From: Sphingopyxis sp. OAS728
GTDB lineage: Bacteria; Pseudomonadota; Alphaproteobacteria; Sphingomonadales; Sphingomonadaceae
Length of the DNA: 64,000 nucleotides
NCBI RefSeq assembly: GCF_014873485.1
Contig: NZ_JADBDT010000001.1
Coordinates: forward strand, 1,860,001 to 1,924,000
Direction: 5' to 3'
The translations under genes were made by a program, and so were the position numbers. Below the pieces are notes generated by a model. The model was not told the DNA's origin. It saw only the letters and a program-made list of their open reading frames with translations, and did not search any database. This document shows, piece after piece, positions 11,088 through 20,887 of the stretch (positions are counted from its first letter, which is position 1; each line of letters starts with the position of its first letter).

Positions 11088-12371
11088 ATGTCCTCCTTTC
11101 ACTTGCTCGGCGGCGAAATGCACGCCGAAGCGGTTCCCCTCGCCGCCATCGCTGCGGCGGTCGGCACCCCCGCCTATGTCTATTCGGCCGACGCGCTGCG
11201 CCGCTCGGCGCAGCGCTTCCGCGCCGCGCTCGGCAAGGTGCCGCGCAAGCAGCTGATGTTCGCGGTCAAGGCCAATCCCTCGCCCGCCGTGCTTCGCGTG
11301 CTCGCCGATCAGAATTACGGCGCCGACATCGTGTCGGGCGGCGAACTCGATTGCGCGCTCGGCGCGGGGATCACCGCGAACCACATCGTCTATTCGGGAG
11401 TCGGCAAGACCGCGCCCGAACTGATCGCCGCGCTCGACGCCGGAATCGGTCGCTTCAATCTTGAGCTCGAGCGCGAAGGGCAGCTATTGTCGGCGCTCGC
11501 ATTGCAGCGCGGACGCCGCGCGCCGGCCCTGCTCCGCGTCAACCCCGACGTCGATGCCAGCACGCATGCCAAGATCACCACGGGTCGGCTCGACAGCAAG
11601 TTCGGCATCCCGATCGACGAGGCGCTTGGCATGTACGATCGGCTCGCGGCGCTTCCCGGCCTCGACCTCCATGGCCTCGCGGTCCATATCGGCAGCCAGA
11701 TCGTCGATCTCGCGCCGCTCGAGGCCGCCTATCGCAAGATTGGCGATCTTATCCGCGCGCTGCGCCAGCGGGGGCACCGCGTCTACCATGTAGATCTCGG
11801 CGGCGGGCTCGGCGTCTCCTACCGTCCCGGCCAGCCGGGCGCCGATGCCGAAGCCTATGGCGACATGGTCGCCGAGGTCACGCGCGACTGGGACGCCACT
11901 TTGCTGTTCGAACCCGGGCGCTTCATCGCGGCCGAGGCCGGAATCCTCCTGACGCGCGTGCTGTGGGTCAAGCCGGGTGCCCGCCACCCCTTTGTCGTCG
12001 TCGACGCGGCGATGAACGACCTCGCGCGCCCCGCGATGTATGACGCGTGGCACGAATTCACGGCGGTCCGCCCCGCAGGTGGGACATTTGTAGCCAATAT
12101 CGTCGGCCCGGTCTGCGAAAGCGGCGATACCTTTGCAAGGGAACGCGAGATCGATCGCGTGCAGGAGGGCGACCTCGCCCTCTTCAAAACGGCGGGCGCC
12201 TATGGAGCGTCGATGGCGTCGACGTATAACTGCCGTGCAATCGTGCCCGAAGTGCTCGTCGACGGGAATCGCTACGCTACGATCAGCGAACGCATCCCGG
12301 CACATCAGCTGCGAAAGCAGCGACTGGCCCCGTGGATGGACGACGATACTCCATCGACCCGCGCGGCGTAA
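11088..12371 (+). CDS. lysA: Diaminopimelate decarboxylase
   Basis: The 427-residue fold-type III PLP enzyme converts meso-diaminopimelate to lysine. The PLP lysine is K61 in FAVKANPSP. Other family landmarks are HIGSQI, the phosphate-binding DLGGGLGVSY, EPGR, CESGDTFA with the catalytic cysteine, and GAYGASMASTYN. The ATG at 11088 lies after AAAGGA and directly follows the small membrane gene; open frame upstream belongs to the overlapping genes. Confidence 0.93.
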   Translation: MSSFHLLGGEMHAEAVPLAAIAAAVGTPAYVYSADALRRSAQRFRAALGKVPRKQLMFAVKANPSPAVLRVLADQNYGADIVSGGELDCALGAGITANHIVYSGVGKTAPELIAALDAGIGRFNLELEREGQLLSALALQRGRRAPALLRVNPDVDASTHAKITTGRLDSKFGIPIDEALGMYDRLAALPGLDLHGLAVHIGSQIVDLAPLEAAYRKIGDLIRALRQRGHRVYHVDLGGGLGVSYRPGQPGADAEAYGDMVAEVTRDWDATLLFEPGRFIAAEAGILLTRVLWVKPGARHPFVVVDAAMNDLARPAMYDAWHEFTAVRPAGGTFVANIVGPVCESGDTFAREREIDRVQEGDLALFKTAGAYGASMASTYNCRAIVPEVLVDGNRYATISERIPAHQLRKQRLAPWMDDDTPSTRAA

Positions 12372-12469
12372 CTTTCTGGCCGGCTTAGACGAAGGTGTCA
12401 TAGCGGCAGGCGCGCGGTCGTCCCATCTCGCGCCTGCTCGACCGATCACCATCGAAGGACAGCCAGTTT

Positions 12470-13567
12470 ATGCCACCCAAAGGACGCCGATGGGCTTTTG
12501 CCAGCGTCGCGGCGATCGCCGCGATCGGGGCTGTCGTCACCTGCTTCGGCGACATTCCCGGCGGACCGCTCGCCAACCGGACGATTCCGGTCGCCGGCGC
12601 CGCCGAGACGGTTTCGCGGCCGCTCGCCGCGTTGGCGGAGGGCGGTCCCTGGCTGGAAAAGGACGCGCCGCAGGCGCTGCGCGGCAAGGTCGTCCTCGTC
12701 AATTTCTGGACCTATTCGTGCATCAACTCGCTGCGCCCGCTGCCCTATCTTCGCGACTGGGCGGCGAAGTACAAGGACGACGGCCTCGTTGTCGTCGGCG
12801 TGCACACGCCCGAATTCGGGTTCGAAAAGGATGCCGGCAATGTCCGCCGCGCCGCCGCCGAGCTGGGCGTCACATGGCCCGTCAAGCTCGACAGCGATTA
12901 TGCGACCTGGCAGAAGTTCGGCAACGACGGCTGGCCGGGTTTCTATTTCATCGACGCCAAGGGCCGCGTCCGCCACCATCGCCTTGGCGAAGGCGATTAT
13001 GCCGCATCCGAGCGGCTGTTGCAGGAACTGCTGACCGAGGCGAACGGCAAGCCGGTCAACGCGCCGCTCACCGGCGATATCGGCAAGGGTATCGAAGCTT
13101 CGCCCGACTGGGACGGTATCCGCACGGGCGAAACCTATGTCGGCTATCGGCAGGCCGCGAACCTCGCGCCTTCGCAACGACTCAAATCCGACACCTCGGC
13201 GCAATATGACGCCCCGGCGTCGATCGGCGCGAACCAATGGAATCTGTCCGGACGATGGACCGTCGGCGGCGAGTCCGCCCGCGCCGACGCGCCGTCGGCC
13301 AAGATACGCTATCGTTTTCAGGCCCGCGACCTGCATCTGGTGCTGGGCGCACGGCCCGACGGCAAGCCGGTTCGCTTTCGCGTAACGCTCGACGGGCTGC
13401 CGCCTGCCGCCGATCACGGCGTCGATGTCGATGCGAACGGGATGGGCAGCGTGACGAGCGACCGCCTATACCAGCTGGTGCGGCAGTCGGCGGGAGCACG
13501 AGCGCGGACGTTCGAGATCGAATTCCTCGATCCCGGCGTGCGCGCCTATTCCTTCACCTTCGGCTAG
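12470..13567 (+). CDS. DipZ-like thioredoxin-fold protein lacking the resolving cysteine
   Basis: The 365-residue protein has an N-terminal hydrophobic anchor or signal (about 8-25), a thioredoxin/AhpC-TSA-like domain (about 55-200) and a C-terminal beta-rich domain (about 220-365) like the one at the end of DipZ proteins. The active-site segment reads WTYSCINSLRPLPY, where DipZ-type redoxins normally have WTYSCINCLR. Thus C84 remains but the second cysteine is serine S87 (codon TCG). It may work as a one-cysteine peroxiredoxin-like or isomerase-like protein, or be inactive as a disulfide exchanger. Its stop codon overlaps that of the convergent hutC. Confidence 0.75.
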   Translation: MPPKGRRWAFASVAAIAAIGAVVTCFGDIPGGPLANRTIPVAGAAETVSRPLAALAEGGPWLEKDAPQALRGKVVLVNFWTYSCINSLRPLPYLRDWAAKYKDDGLVVVGVHTPEFGFEKDAGNVRRAAAELGVTWPVKLDSDYATWQKFGNDGWPGFYFIDAKGRVRHHRLGEGDYAASERLLQELLTEANGKPVNAPLTGDIGKGIEASPDWDGIRTGETYVGYRQAANLAPSQRLKSDTSAQYDAPASIGANQWNLSGRWTVGGESARADAPSAKIRYRFQARDLHLVLGARPDGKPVRFRVTLDGLPPAADHGVDVDANGMGSVTSDRLYQLVRQSAGARARTFEIEFLDPGVRAYSFTFG

Positions 13568-14244
13568 GGGCTGGCGTTGAATTCGGCGACCAGATCGAAG
13601 CGATCGCCGCGGAAAAGCTGCCGGACATGCGTCACGACACGCCCCGCACGCCAGGTCGTGCGGTCGAGTTCAAGGCACGCCGCGCCCGCCCCGATCGTCA
13701 ATAGCGCCGCCTCCTTGCGCGTCGGCGTCACCGCGCGGATGACGTGGCGCGCCTGTGTCCAGGGGATATGGCCGAGCAGCCATGTCCCCGGCGCTTCGTT
13801 TGCAAAATCCGCGCCCGCCGCCTCGGGCACCTCGCCGAGCGCGATGAAGCGGCGTTCGAGCGCGAAGGCTTCGCCCGCCGCCATATGCACACCCTCGATC
13901 CGCAGCGCCGGACCGGCGAGCAGATCGTCGCCCGCATCCGCGGTTTCGATCGATGCCAGCTCCCAGCGATAGGCCTCGCCCCTCGCGGCGATGAGTTCGG
14001 CGAGATCGGGCACGGTCATCACCGCCGAATGGACCGGCGGATGTGCCACGAAAGTCCCCGCCTTGCGCCGCCGCTCGACCAACCCCGATGCCGCGAGCTC
14101 GCCGAGTGCCTTGCTCACCGTTGCGCGCGCGCAGCCATAGCGCGCGGCGAGTTCCTGTTCGGTCGGGACGCGGTCGCCGGGGCGCCATTCGCCCGACTGG
14201 ATCGATGCGGCAATCTCGTCGCGGATGCGGCGTGCGGGGTTCAC
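13564..14244 (-). CDS. hutC: HutC, GntR-family repressor of histidine utilisation
   Basis: The 226-residue protein has an N-terminal winged helix of GntR type (residues about 5-65, PGDRVPTEQELAARYGCARATVSKAL) and a C-terminal UTRA ligand-binding domain. HutC represses hut genes and is released by urocanate. The GTG start overlaps the hutF stop (GTGA), which sets the start and shows co-transcription with hutF. The palindrome 15604-15621 between hutF and hutI is the obvious target. Confidence 0.88.
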   Translation of the reverse strand: MNPARRIRDEIAASIQSGEWRPGDRVPTEQELAARYGCARATVSKALGELAASGLVERRRKAGTFVAHPPVHSAVMTVPDLAELIAARGEAYRWELASIETADAGDDLLAGPALRIEGVHMAAGEAFALERRFIALGEVPEAAGADFANEAPGTWLLGHIPWTQARHVIRAVTPTRKEAALLTIGAGAACLELDRTTWRAGRVVTHVRQLFRGDRFDLVAEFNASP

Positions 14245-15587
14245 GCGAGCAGCCGCGCGATGCAGGCGCGATAGGCGGCACCGATCGCGTCCGCCTCGAC
14301 ATGCCGGCCCCTTTCGACGCGCTTGACGCCCGCGCGCCATACACTGTCGACTGCCCCCGCCCGCGCCGAAAAGATCCAGCGGTCGAGGAGGGTCGCATCG
14401 TCGGTTCCGGCAAAAGCGGGGTGGTCGAGGTCGAGCGAGACGATGTCGACGGCATGGCCGACCGCGAGCCCCGCCGGCACGCCCAGCGCCTGCGCCCCGC
14501 CCTGCACCGCGTGTGCAAACAGGTTCGCGCCGACGAAGGGTGCTTCCTCGCTGGCGAGCAGCGCGCGGGCGCGCTGCGCCAGCCGCTGCGAATATTCAAG
14601 CACGCGCAATTCCTGCGCTGCGTCGACGAGGATATTGCTGTCGGTGCCGACTCCGAAGCGGCCACCCGCCGCGAGATAATCGACCGCCGGGAAAATGCCG
14701 TCGCCCAGATTGCCCTCGGTGATCGGGCACAGCCCGGCGACCGCGCCGCTCGCGGCGAGCCGCGACACTTCGTTCGCGTCAAGGTGAGTCGAGTGGATCA
14801 GGCACCAGCGTTCGTCGACCCCGGCGTTGTCGAGCAGCCATTCGACCGGCCGCGCGCCGCTCCACGCGACGCAATCGGCGACCTCCTTCACCTGTTCGGC
14901 GGCGTGGATGTGCACGGGGCCGGTAGACGACAGTTCGAGCAGCGCCGCGAGTTCATCGGGCGTGACGGCGCGCAGCGAATGCGGCGCGATGCCGATATTG
15001 GCGTCGCCCGACAGCTTAGACCGCGATGCATCGAGCAACGTCGCGAAGCCGTCCACGTCATTCAGGAAACGCCGCTGTCCGGGGCTCGGCGGCGCCGCGT
15101 CGAAATTGCCGTGCGCGTAGAACACCGGCAACAGCGTCAGACCGATGCCCGTGTCACCGCTCGCGCGCGCGATCGCGCCCGCCATCTCGGCGGGATCGGC
15201 ATAGGTGGCGCCCGCCGGATCGTGATGCAGATAGTGAAACTCGCCGACACGCGTGAAGCCCGTCTCCAGCATCTCGGCATAGGCCTGCGCGGTGATCGCC
15301 GCGACATCCTCGGGCGTCAGCCGATCGAGGAAGCGGTACATGATCTCGCGCCAGCTCCAGAAATTGTCGTCAGGCCGGCTGCGGCGTTCCGAAAGCCCCG
15401 CCATGCCGCGCTGGAAGCCGTGGCTGTGGACGTTGCACAGGCCCGGCAGCGCCACGCGGTGGCGTTCATCGCCATGCTCGGCCGCGACGCCGGTCTCGAT
15501 CGACGCGATCCGGCCGTCGGCGACACCGACCCGCACGTCCTTCGCCCAACGATTGTCGATCCACGCGCGTTCGAACCAGAGAGCCAT
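14241..15587 (-). CDS. hutF: Formimidoylglutamate deiminase
   Basis: The 448-residue amidohydrolase-superfamily enzyme hydrolyses N-formimidoylglutamate to N-formylglutamate and ammonia. It shows the metal-binding [11 protein letters not shown] near residue 55, [16 protein letters not shown] and GTDSNI motifs of the family. With hutG it forms the five-step histidine route that releases formate rather than formamide. GAGGA precedes the ATG. It is divergent from hutI across a short operator region and co-transcribed with hutC. Confidence 0.92.
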   Translation of the reverse strand: MALWFERAWIDNRWAKDVRVGVADGRIASIETGVAAEHGDERHRVALPGLCNVHSHGFQRGMAGLSERRSRPDDNFWSWREIMYRFLDRLTPEDVAAITAQAYAEMLETGFTRVGEFHYLHHDPAGATYADPAEMAGAIARASGDTGIGLTLLPVFYAHGNFDAAPPSPGQRRFLNDVDGFATLLDASRSKLSGDANIGIAPHSLRAVTPDELAALLELSSTGPVHIHAAEQVKEVADCVAWSGARPVEWLLDNAGVDERWCLIHSTHLDANEVSRLAASGAVAGLCPITEGNLGDGIFPAVDYLAAGGRFGVGTDSNILVDAAQELRVLEYSQRLAQRARALLASEEAPFVGANLFAHAVQGGAQALGVPAGLAVGHAVDIVSLDLDHPAFAGTDDATLLDRWIFSARAGAVDSVWRAGVKRVERGRHVEADAIGAAYRACIARLLA

Positions 15588-15641
15588 TGTCGTTCGTCCT
15601 CATATTATGTCTAGACATAATGGCGCATCCGAACGACAGTG
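15585..15641. promoter_or_regulatory. Divergent hutF/hutI operator region with 18-bp perfect palindrome
   Basis: ATTATGTCTAGACATAAT at 15604-15621 is perfectly palindromic, the form expected for a dimeric GntR/HutC site. It is flanked by a second, looser inverted repeat: CATTGTCGTTCG (15585-15596) matches the reverse complement of 15630-15641 at 11 of 12 positions. The core centre is offset by half a base from the flanking arms. The whole space between the divergent starts is only about 60 bases, so one bound dimer would block both promoters. Confidence 0.75.
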
Positions 15642-15646
15642 TCCAG

Positions 15647-16831
15647 ATGGAGCAACGCTGGACGAACGCCCGACTCGCAACGATGGCCGATGGCGACCTC
15701 GGCCTGATCGACGACGGCGTCGTGGCGGCGAAGGACGGCCGGATCGTCTATACCGGACCCGCCGATGGCGCCCCGGCGGCCACGGGAACCGTCCATGATT
15801 GCCAGGGCCGGCTCATCACCCCGGGCCTCGTCGACTGTCACACCCACCTCGTCCACGGCGGCAACCGCGCGAACGAATGGGCGATGCGGCTTGAAGGCGC
15901 GAGCTATGAAGAGATCGCGCGCGCGGGCGGCGGCATCGTCTCGACGATGCGCGCGACGCGCGCGGCGAGCGAGGCCGAACTGGTGGCGAGCGCCCTCCCG
16001 CGCCTCGACGCGCTGATCGCCGAGGGCGTCACGACGATCGAGATCAAATCGGGTTACGGCCTGTCGACCGACGACGAACTCAAGATGCTGCGCGCCGCGC
16101 GGGCGCTCACCGGACACCGCAACATTCGCGTCGAACCGACCTTCCTCGGCGCGCACGCGCTGCCCCCCGAATATAAGGGCGACAGCGACGCCTATATCGA
16201 CCTCGTCGTAAACGAGATGATCTTCGCCGCCGCGCCGCTCGCGACCTCGGTCGATGCTTTTTGCGAAGGCATCGGCTTCTCGCCCGCGCAATGCGCCCGC
16301 GTCATTGAAGCGGCGAAGGCGCACGGGCTCGCGGTCAAGCTCCATGCCGAACAATTGTCGGCGCTCCACGGCAGCGCGCTTGCCGCAAGCCATGGCGCGC
16401 TGTCGGCGGACCACCTCGAGCATGCGACCGACGACGACGTCCGCGCGATGGCCGAGGCGGGCACCGTCGCGGTGGTGCTCCCCGGCGCTTATTATTTCAT
16501 GCGCGAGACCAAGCTGCCGCCGATCGACGCGATGCGCCGCCATGGCACGCGTATCGCGCTCGCGACCGACAACAACCCCGGCACCTCACCGACCACCTCG
16601 CTGCTGCTGATGCTCAACATGGGCGCGACTTTGTTCGGGCTGACGGTGGTCGAGGCGCTGCGCGGTGTGACGGTCAACGCCGCCGCCGCGCTCGGGCTCA
16701 GCGCCGAGCTCGGTACGCTCGAGCCCGGCAAGGCATGCGACCTCGCGATCTGGGACGTCCGCGACCCCGCCGAGCTCGTTTATCGCATCGGCTTCAACCC
16801 GCTTCACCAACGTATCAAGGACGGACAATGA
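15647..16831 (+). CDS. hutI: Imidazolonepropionase
   Basis: The 394-residue amidohydrolase opens imidazolonepropionate to formimidoylglutamate. Visible motifs are the metal-binding [28 protein letters not shown] and the late ATDNNPGT. The start at 15647 gives normal family length and begins downstream of the operator; an in-frame ATG at 15620 lies inside the palindrome and is less likely. Neither start has a good ribosome-binding site. Its stop overlaps hutH by ATGA. Confidence 0.92.
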   Translation: MEQRWTNARLATMADGDLGLIDDGVVAAKDGRIVYTGPADGAPAATGTVHDCQGRLITPGLVDCHTHLVHGGNRANEWAMRLEGASYEEIARAGGGIVSTMRATRAASEAELVASALPRLDALIAEGVTTIEIKSGYGLSTDDELKMLRAARALTGHRNIRVEPTFLGAHALPPEYKGDSDAYIDLVVNEMIFAAAPLATSVDAFCEGIGFSPAQCARVIEAAKAHGLAVKLHAEQLSALHGSALAASHGALSADHLEHATDDDVRAMAEAGTVAVVLPGAYYFMRETKLPPIDAMRRHGTRIALATDNNPGTSPTTSLLLMLNMGATLFGLTVVEALRGVTVNAAAALGLSAELGTLEPGKACDLAIWDVRDPAELVYRIGFNPLHQRIKDGQ

Positions 16832-18348
16832 TCATCGAGCCCGGGCATATTTCGCTCGCCGACTGGCGCGAAATCTATGAGGGCGCGAGCGCCGAATTGA
16901 GCGACGCCGCATGGGACGCGATCGACGCCAGCGCCGCCGCGGTCGCGCGGATCGTCGCCAAGGGCGCGCCGGTCTATGGTATCAACACCGGTTTCGGAAA
17001 GCTTGCGAGCGTCCGCATCGCCGACGACGATCTGGCGACGCTCCAGCGCAATATCGTGCTCAGCCATGCCGCAGGGACCGGCGCGCCGTCGCCGACGAAG
17101 ATCGTTCGGCTGATGATGTCGCTGAAGCTCGCGAGCTTCGGCATGGGCGCGTCGGGCGTGAAGCGCGAGACCGTCGCGATGCTCGAAGCCATGCTGGCGA
17201 AAGGCCTCACCCCCGTCGTCCCGTCGCAGGGCTCGGTCGGCGCGAGCGGCGACCTTGCGCCGCTGTCGCATATGGCGGCGGCGATGATCGGCGTCGGCGA
17301 GATCGAGGCCAGCGGCAAGACGCTGCCCGCCGCGGACGCCCTCGCACAGGCAGGCCTCGTCCCGCTCGACCTCGGCCCCAAAGAGGGCCTCGCGCTGCTC
17401 AACGGCACGCAATTTTCGACCGCCAACGCCCTCGCCGGCCTCTTCCGCGCGGAAACCATCTTCCGCTCGGCGCTGATCACCGGCGCGCTCTCGACCGAGG
17501 CCGCCAAGGGCTCCGACGCCCCCTTCGATGCGCGCATCCATGCCCTGCGCGGTCACGCCGGCCAGCGCGAGGTCGGCGATGCGCTCCGCGGTCTGATGGC
17601 CGGTTCGGCGATCCGGGCGTCGCACGCGGTCGACGATCCGCGCGTGCAGGACCCCTATTGTCTCCGCTGCCAGCCGCAGGTGATGGGCGCGGCGCTCGAC
17701 CTGCTGCGGCAGGCGGGAACGACACTCGGCATCGAAGCGAACGGCGTCTCCGACAATCCGCTCATCTTTGCCGACACCGACGAGGCGCTGTCGGGCGGCA
17801 ATTTCCACGCCGAGCCCGTCGCTTTCGCCGCCGACATGATCGCGATGGCCATCTGCGAGATCGGGTCGATTGCGGAACGCCGCATCGCGATGCTCGTCGA
17901 CCCGGCGCTCTCGGGCCTCCCCGCCTTCCTCACCCCGCGCCCCGGCCTCAACTCGGGCTTCATGATCCCGCAGGTCACCGCTGCCGCGCTCGTCAGCGAG
18001 AACAAGCAGCGCGCCTATCCCGCGAGTGTCGACTCGATCCCGACCTCTGCCAATCAGGAAGATCATGTCTCGATGGCCGCGCACGGCGCGCGCCGCCTGC
18101 TCGACATGGCCAACAATGCCAGCGCGGTGATCGGGATCGAACTGCTCGCGGCGTGTCAGGGCATCGATTTCCACGCACCGCTGAAATCGAGCGACGCGCT
18201 GGAGGCCGCGCACCGGCATTTGCGCGCCGACGTGCCGACGCTCGAGGATGACCGGCACTTCCATCCCGACATGGAAACCGCGACCGCGCTGATCCGCACC
18301 GGCAGCCTCGTCGCGGCGGTGCCCGCCAGCCTGCCGGGCGTCGGCTGA
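16828..18348 (+). CDS. hutH: Histidine ammonia-lyase
   Basis: The 506-residue lyase deaminates histidine to trans-urocanate. The self-cyclising triad A139-S140-G141 of the MIO cofactor is present in [12 protein letters not shown], as are YGINTGFG near 50-57 and [17 protein letters not shown] late in the protein. It overlaps hutI at its start and shares one base with the hutG start, so hutI-hutH-hutG-hutU are one coupled operon. Confidence 0.96.
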   Translation: MIIEPGHISLADWREIYEGASAELSDAAWDAIDASAAAVARIVAKGAPVYGINTGFGKLASVRIADDDLATLQRNIVLSHAAGTGAPSPTKIVRLMMSLKLASFGMGASGVKRETVAMLEAMLAKGLTPVVPSQGSVGASGDLAPLSHMAAAMIGVGEIEASGKTLPAADALAQAGLVPLDLGPKEGLALLNGTQFSTANALAGLFRAETIFRSALITGALSTEAAKGSDAPFDARIHALRGHAGQREVGDALRGLMAGSAIRASHAVDDPRVQDPYCLRCQPQVMGAALDLLRQAGTTLGIEANGVSDNPLIFADTDEALSGGNFHAEPVAFAADMIAMAICEIGSIAERRIAMLVDPALSGLPAFLTPRPGLNSGFMIPQVTAAALVSENKQRAYPASVDSIPTSANQEDHVSMAAHGARRLLDMANNASAVIGIELLAACQGIDFHAPLKSSDALEAAHRHLRADVPTLEDDRHFHPDMETATALIRTGSLVAAVPASLPGVG

Positions 18349-19151
18349 TGGACTGGCTGCGCGTCCACCGCGGCGACGCGCCGCTCGTCATCGCCTTCCC
18401 GCACGGCGGCACCGATCTCGCGGGCCTCGACGAGCAATATGTTTCGCCTTGGCATGCGCAGATCGACACCGACTGGTACATCGCCGAGCTTTACGCCTTT
18501 GCGGCCGACATGGGTGCAACGCTGGTCGCGACGAACATCTCGCGCAGCGTGATCGACATGAACCGCGACCCATCGGGCGCGTCGCTCTATCCGGGGCAGG
18601 CGACGACCGAACTATGCCCGACGACGACGTTCGACGGCGATCGGCTCTATCGTTTCGACGACCCCGACGAGACCGAAATCAACCAGCGCCTCCATCTCTA
18701 TCATCGGCCCTATCATGAGGCGCTGAGCGAAGAGCTGCACCGCCTGAAATCGGCGCACGACCGCGTTGTCCTCTACGACGCCCATTCGATCCGCAGCCAT
18801 GTGCCGCGCTTGTTCGACGGCGAGCTGCCGCAGTTCAACATCGGCACCAACGGCGGCGCGACCTGCGCGCCCGAGCTCGAAACCATCGTCGCGAACATCT
18901 GCGCCGCGAGCGGACGCAGCCATGTCGTCAATGGCCGCTTCAAGGGCGGTTGGACGACGCAGCATTACGGCCAGCCCGACAACGGCATCCACGCGATCCA
19001 GATGGAGCTCGCGCAGCGCGGCTATATGGCCGAGCCCGACGCGATCACCCACGCCAACTGGCCCTCCCCCCTCGATCCCAATCCCGCGATCCGGCCCGTG
19101 CTCGAACAGGTGATCGCCGCGACCCTCGATTTTGCGAAAGGAAAGTCATGA
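18348..19151 (+). CDS. hutG: N-formylglutamate deformylase
   Basis: The 267-residue protein of the N-formylglutamate amidohydrolase family cleaves N-formylglutamate to glutamate and formate, the last step of the hutF-dependent route. Metal and catalytic segments such as AFPHGGTD and [16 protein letters not shown] are present. The ATG overlaps the hutH stop by one base and the hutG stop overlaps hutU by four. Confidence 0.92.
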   Translation: MDWLRVHRGDAPLVIAFPHGGTDLAGLDEQYVSPWHAQIDTDWYIAELYAFAADMGATLVATNISRSVIDMNRDPSGASLYPGQATTELCPTTTFDGDRLYRFDDPDETEINQRLHLYHRPYHEALSEELHRLKSAHDRVVLYDAHSIRSHVPRLFDGELPQFNIGTNGGATCAPELETIVANICAASGRSHVVNGRFKGGWTTQHYGQPDNGIHAIQMELAQRGYMAEPDAITHANWPSPLDPNPAIRPVLEQVIAATLDFAKGKS

Positions 19152-20812
19152 CCACCCGCCTCGACAACAGCCGCGTGATCCGCCCGGCGACCGGTCCCGA
19201 GATCAGCGCAAAGAGCTGGCTCACCGAAGCGCCGATGCGGATGCTGATGAACAATCTCCACCCCGACGTGGCCGAGGCACCGCACGAGCTGGTCGTCTAT
19301 GGCGGTATCGGACGCGCCGCGCGCGACTGGGAAAGCTATGACCGGATCGTCGAGACGCTGAAACGGCTCGAAGGCGACGAAACGCTGCTGATCCAGTCGG
19401 GCAAACCCGTCGGCGTGTTCCGGACGCACGAGAATGCTCCGCGCGTGCTGCTCGCCAATTCGAACCTCGTCCCCGAATGGGCGAACTGGGAGCATTTCCA
19501 CGAGCTCGATAAAAAGGGCCTGATGATGTACGGCCAGATGACGGCCGGGAGCTGGATCTACATCGGCAGCCAGGGCATCGTTCAGGGCACCTACGAAACC
19601 TTTGTCGAAATGGGCCGCCAGCATTATGGCGGCAGTCTCGCGGGCCGCTGGCTGCTCACCGCCGGGCTGGGCGGCATGGGCGGCGCGCAGCCGCTCGCGG
19701 CGGTCATGGCGGGCGCGAGCTGCCTCGCGATCGAATGCCAGCCGAGCCGCATCGAAATGCGCCTGCGCACCGGCTATCTCGACAAGCAGGCAGGCAGCAT
19801 CGACGAGGCGATCGCGATGATCGAAGCGAGCCATGCCGAAGGCAAGCCCGTCTCGGTCGGCCTGCTCGGCAACGCTGCCGAAACCCTGCCCGAAATCGTT
19901 CGCCGCGGCATCCGCCCCGACCTGCTCACCGACCAGACCTCGGCGCACGATCCGGTGAACGGCTATCTCCCCGCCGGCTGGACGCTCGACGAGTGGTTCT
20001 CGAAGCGCGAGAGCGACCCCGCTGCTGTAGCGAAGGCCGCCAAAGCGTCGATGGCGGTGCATGTGCAGGCGATGCTCGACCTGCAGGCCGCCGGCGTGCC
20101 GACGACCGACTATGGCAACAACATCCGCCAGATGGCGAAGGACGAAGGCGTCGAAAATGCCTTCGACTTCCCCGGCTTCGTCCCCGCCTATGTCCGCCCG
20201 CTCTTCTGCCGCGGCATCGGCCCCTTCCGCTGGGCCGCGCTGTCGGGCGATCCCGAGGATATTTACAAGACCGACGCGAAGGTGAAGGAGCTGCTCCCCG
20301 ACAACGCACATCTCCACAACTGGCTCGACATGGCGCGCGAGAAGATCAAGTTCCAGGGGCTACCCGCACGCATCTGCTGGGTCGGGCTCGGCGACCGCCA
20401 CCGGCTCGGCCTCGCGTTCAACGAGATGGTCGCGTCGGGCGAACTCAAGGCCCCCGTCGTGATCGGCCGCGATCATCTGGACTCGGGCTCGGTCGCTTCC
20501 CCGAACCGCGAGACCGAGGCGATGCGCGACGGATCGGATGCGGTCTCCGACTGGCCGCTGCTCAACGCCCTCCTCAACACCGCCTCGGGCGCGACCTGGG
20601 TGTCGCTCCACCATGGCGGCGGGGTCGGCATGGGCTATTCGCAACATAGCGGCATGGTGATCGTCGCCGACGGCACCCCCGAAGCGGCAAAGCGGCTCGA
20701 ACGTGTGCTCTGGAACGATCCCGGCACGGGCGTGATGCGCCACGCCGACGCAGGTTACGACATCGCGATCGACTGCGCGCGCGAGAAAGGGCTCGACCTG
20801 CCGAGCATCTGA
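19148..20812 (+). CDS. hutU: Urocanate hydratase
   Basis: The 554-residue enzyme hydrates urocanate to imidazolonepropionate using bound NAD. The sequence follows the family closely, including [27 protein letters not shown] (dinucleotide binding), [10 protein letters not shown] and [20 protein letters not shown]. It is the last gene of the hut operon. No histidine permease or outer-membrane transporter of the hut type is seen in the window. Confidence 0.96.
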   Translation: MTTRLDNSRVIRPATGPEISAKSWLTEAPMRMLMNNLHPDVAEAPHELVVYGGIGRAARDWESYDRIVETLKRLEGDETLLIQSGKPVGVFRTHENAPRVLLANSNLVPEWANWEHFHELDKKGLMMYGQMTAGSWIYIGSQGIVQGTYETFVEMGRQHYGGSLAGRWLLTAGLGGMGGAQPLAAVMAGASCLAIECQPSRIEMRLRTGYLDKQAGSIDEAIAMIEASHAEGKPVSVGLLGNAAETLPEIVRRGIRPDLLTDQTSAHDPVNGYLPAGWTLDEWFSKRESDPAAVAKAAKASMAVHVQAMLDLQAAGVPTTDYGNNIRQMAKDEGVENAFDFPGFVPAYVRPLFCRGIGPFRWAALSGDPEDIYKTDAKVKELLPDNAHLHNWLDMAREKIKFQGLPARICWVGLGDRHRLGLAFNEMVASGELKAPVVIGRDHLDSGSVASPNRETEAMRDGSDAVSDWPLLNALLNTASGATWVSLHHGGGVGMGYSQHSGMVIVADGTPEAAKRLERVLWNDPGTGVMRHADAGYDIAIDCAREKGLDLPSI

Positions 20813-20851
20813 CGTTTGTTTCAGTTGCGCCGAAACAGCTTCGCATTCTAA

Positions 20852-20879
20852 GGCTCTCCCCGAAGATCAGGGGAGAGCC
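20852..20879 (+). promoter_or_regulatory. Perfect 10-bp hairpin just before the acyl-CoA dehydrogenase start
   Basis: GGCTCTCCCC (20852-20861) pairs with GGGGAGAGCC (20870-20879) across an 8-nt loop. The right arm contains the only purine-rich ribosome-binding sequence for the gene starting at 20888. No U-tract follows. It may end or stabilise the hut transcript, or may mask translation of the next gene. Confidence 0.5.
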
Positions 20880-20887
20880 GAACGCCG

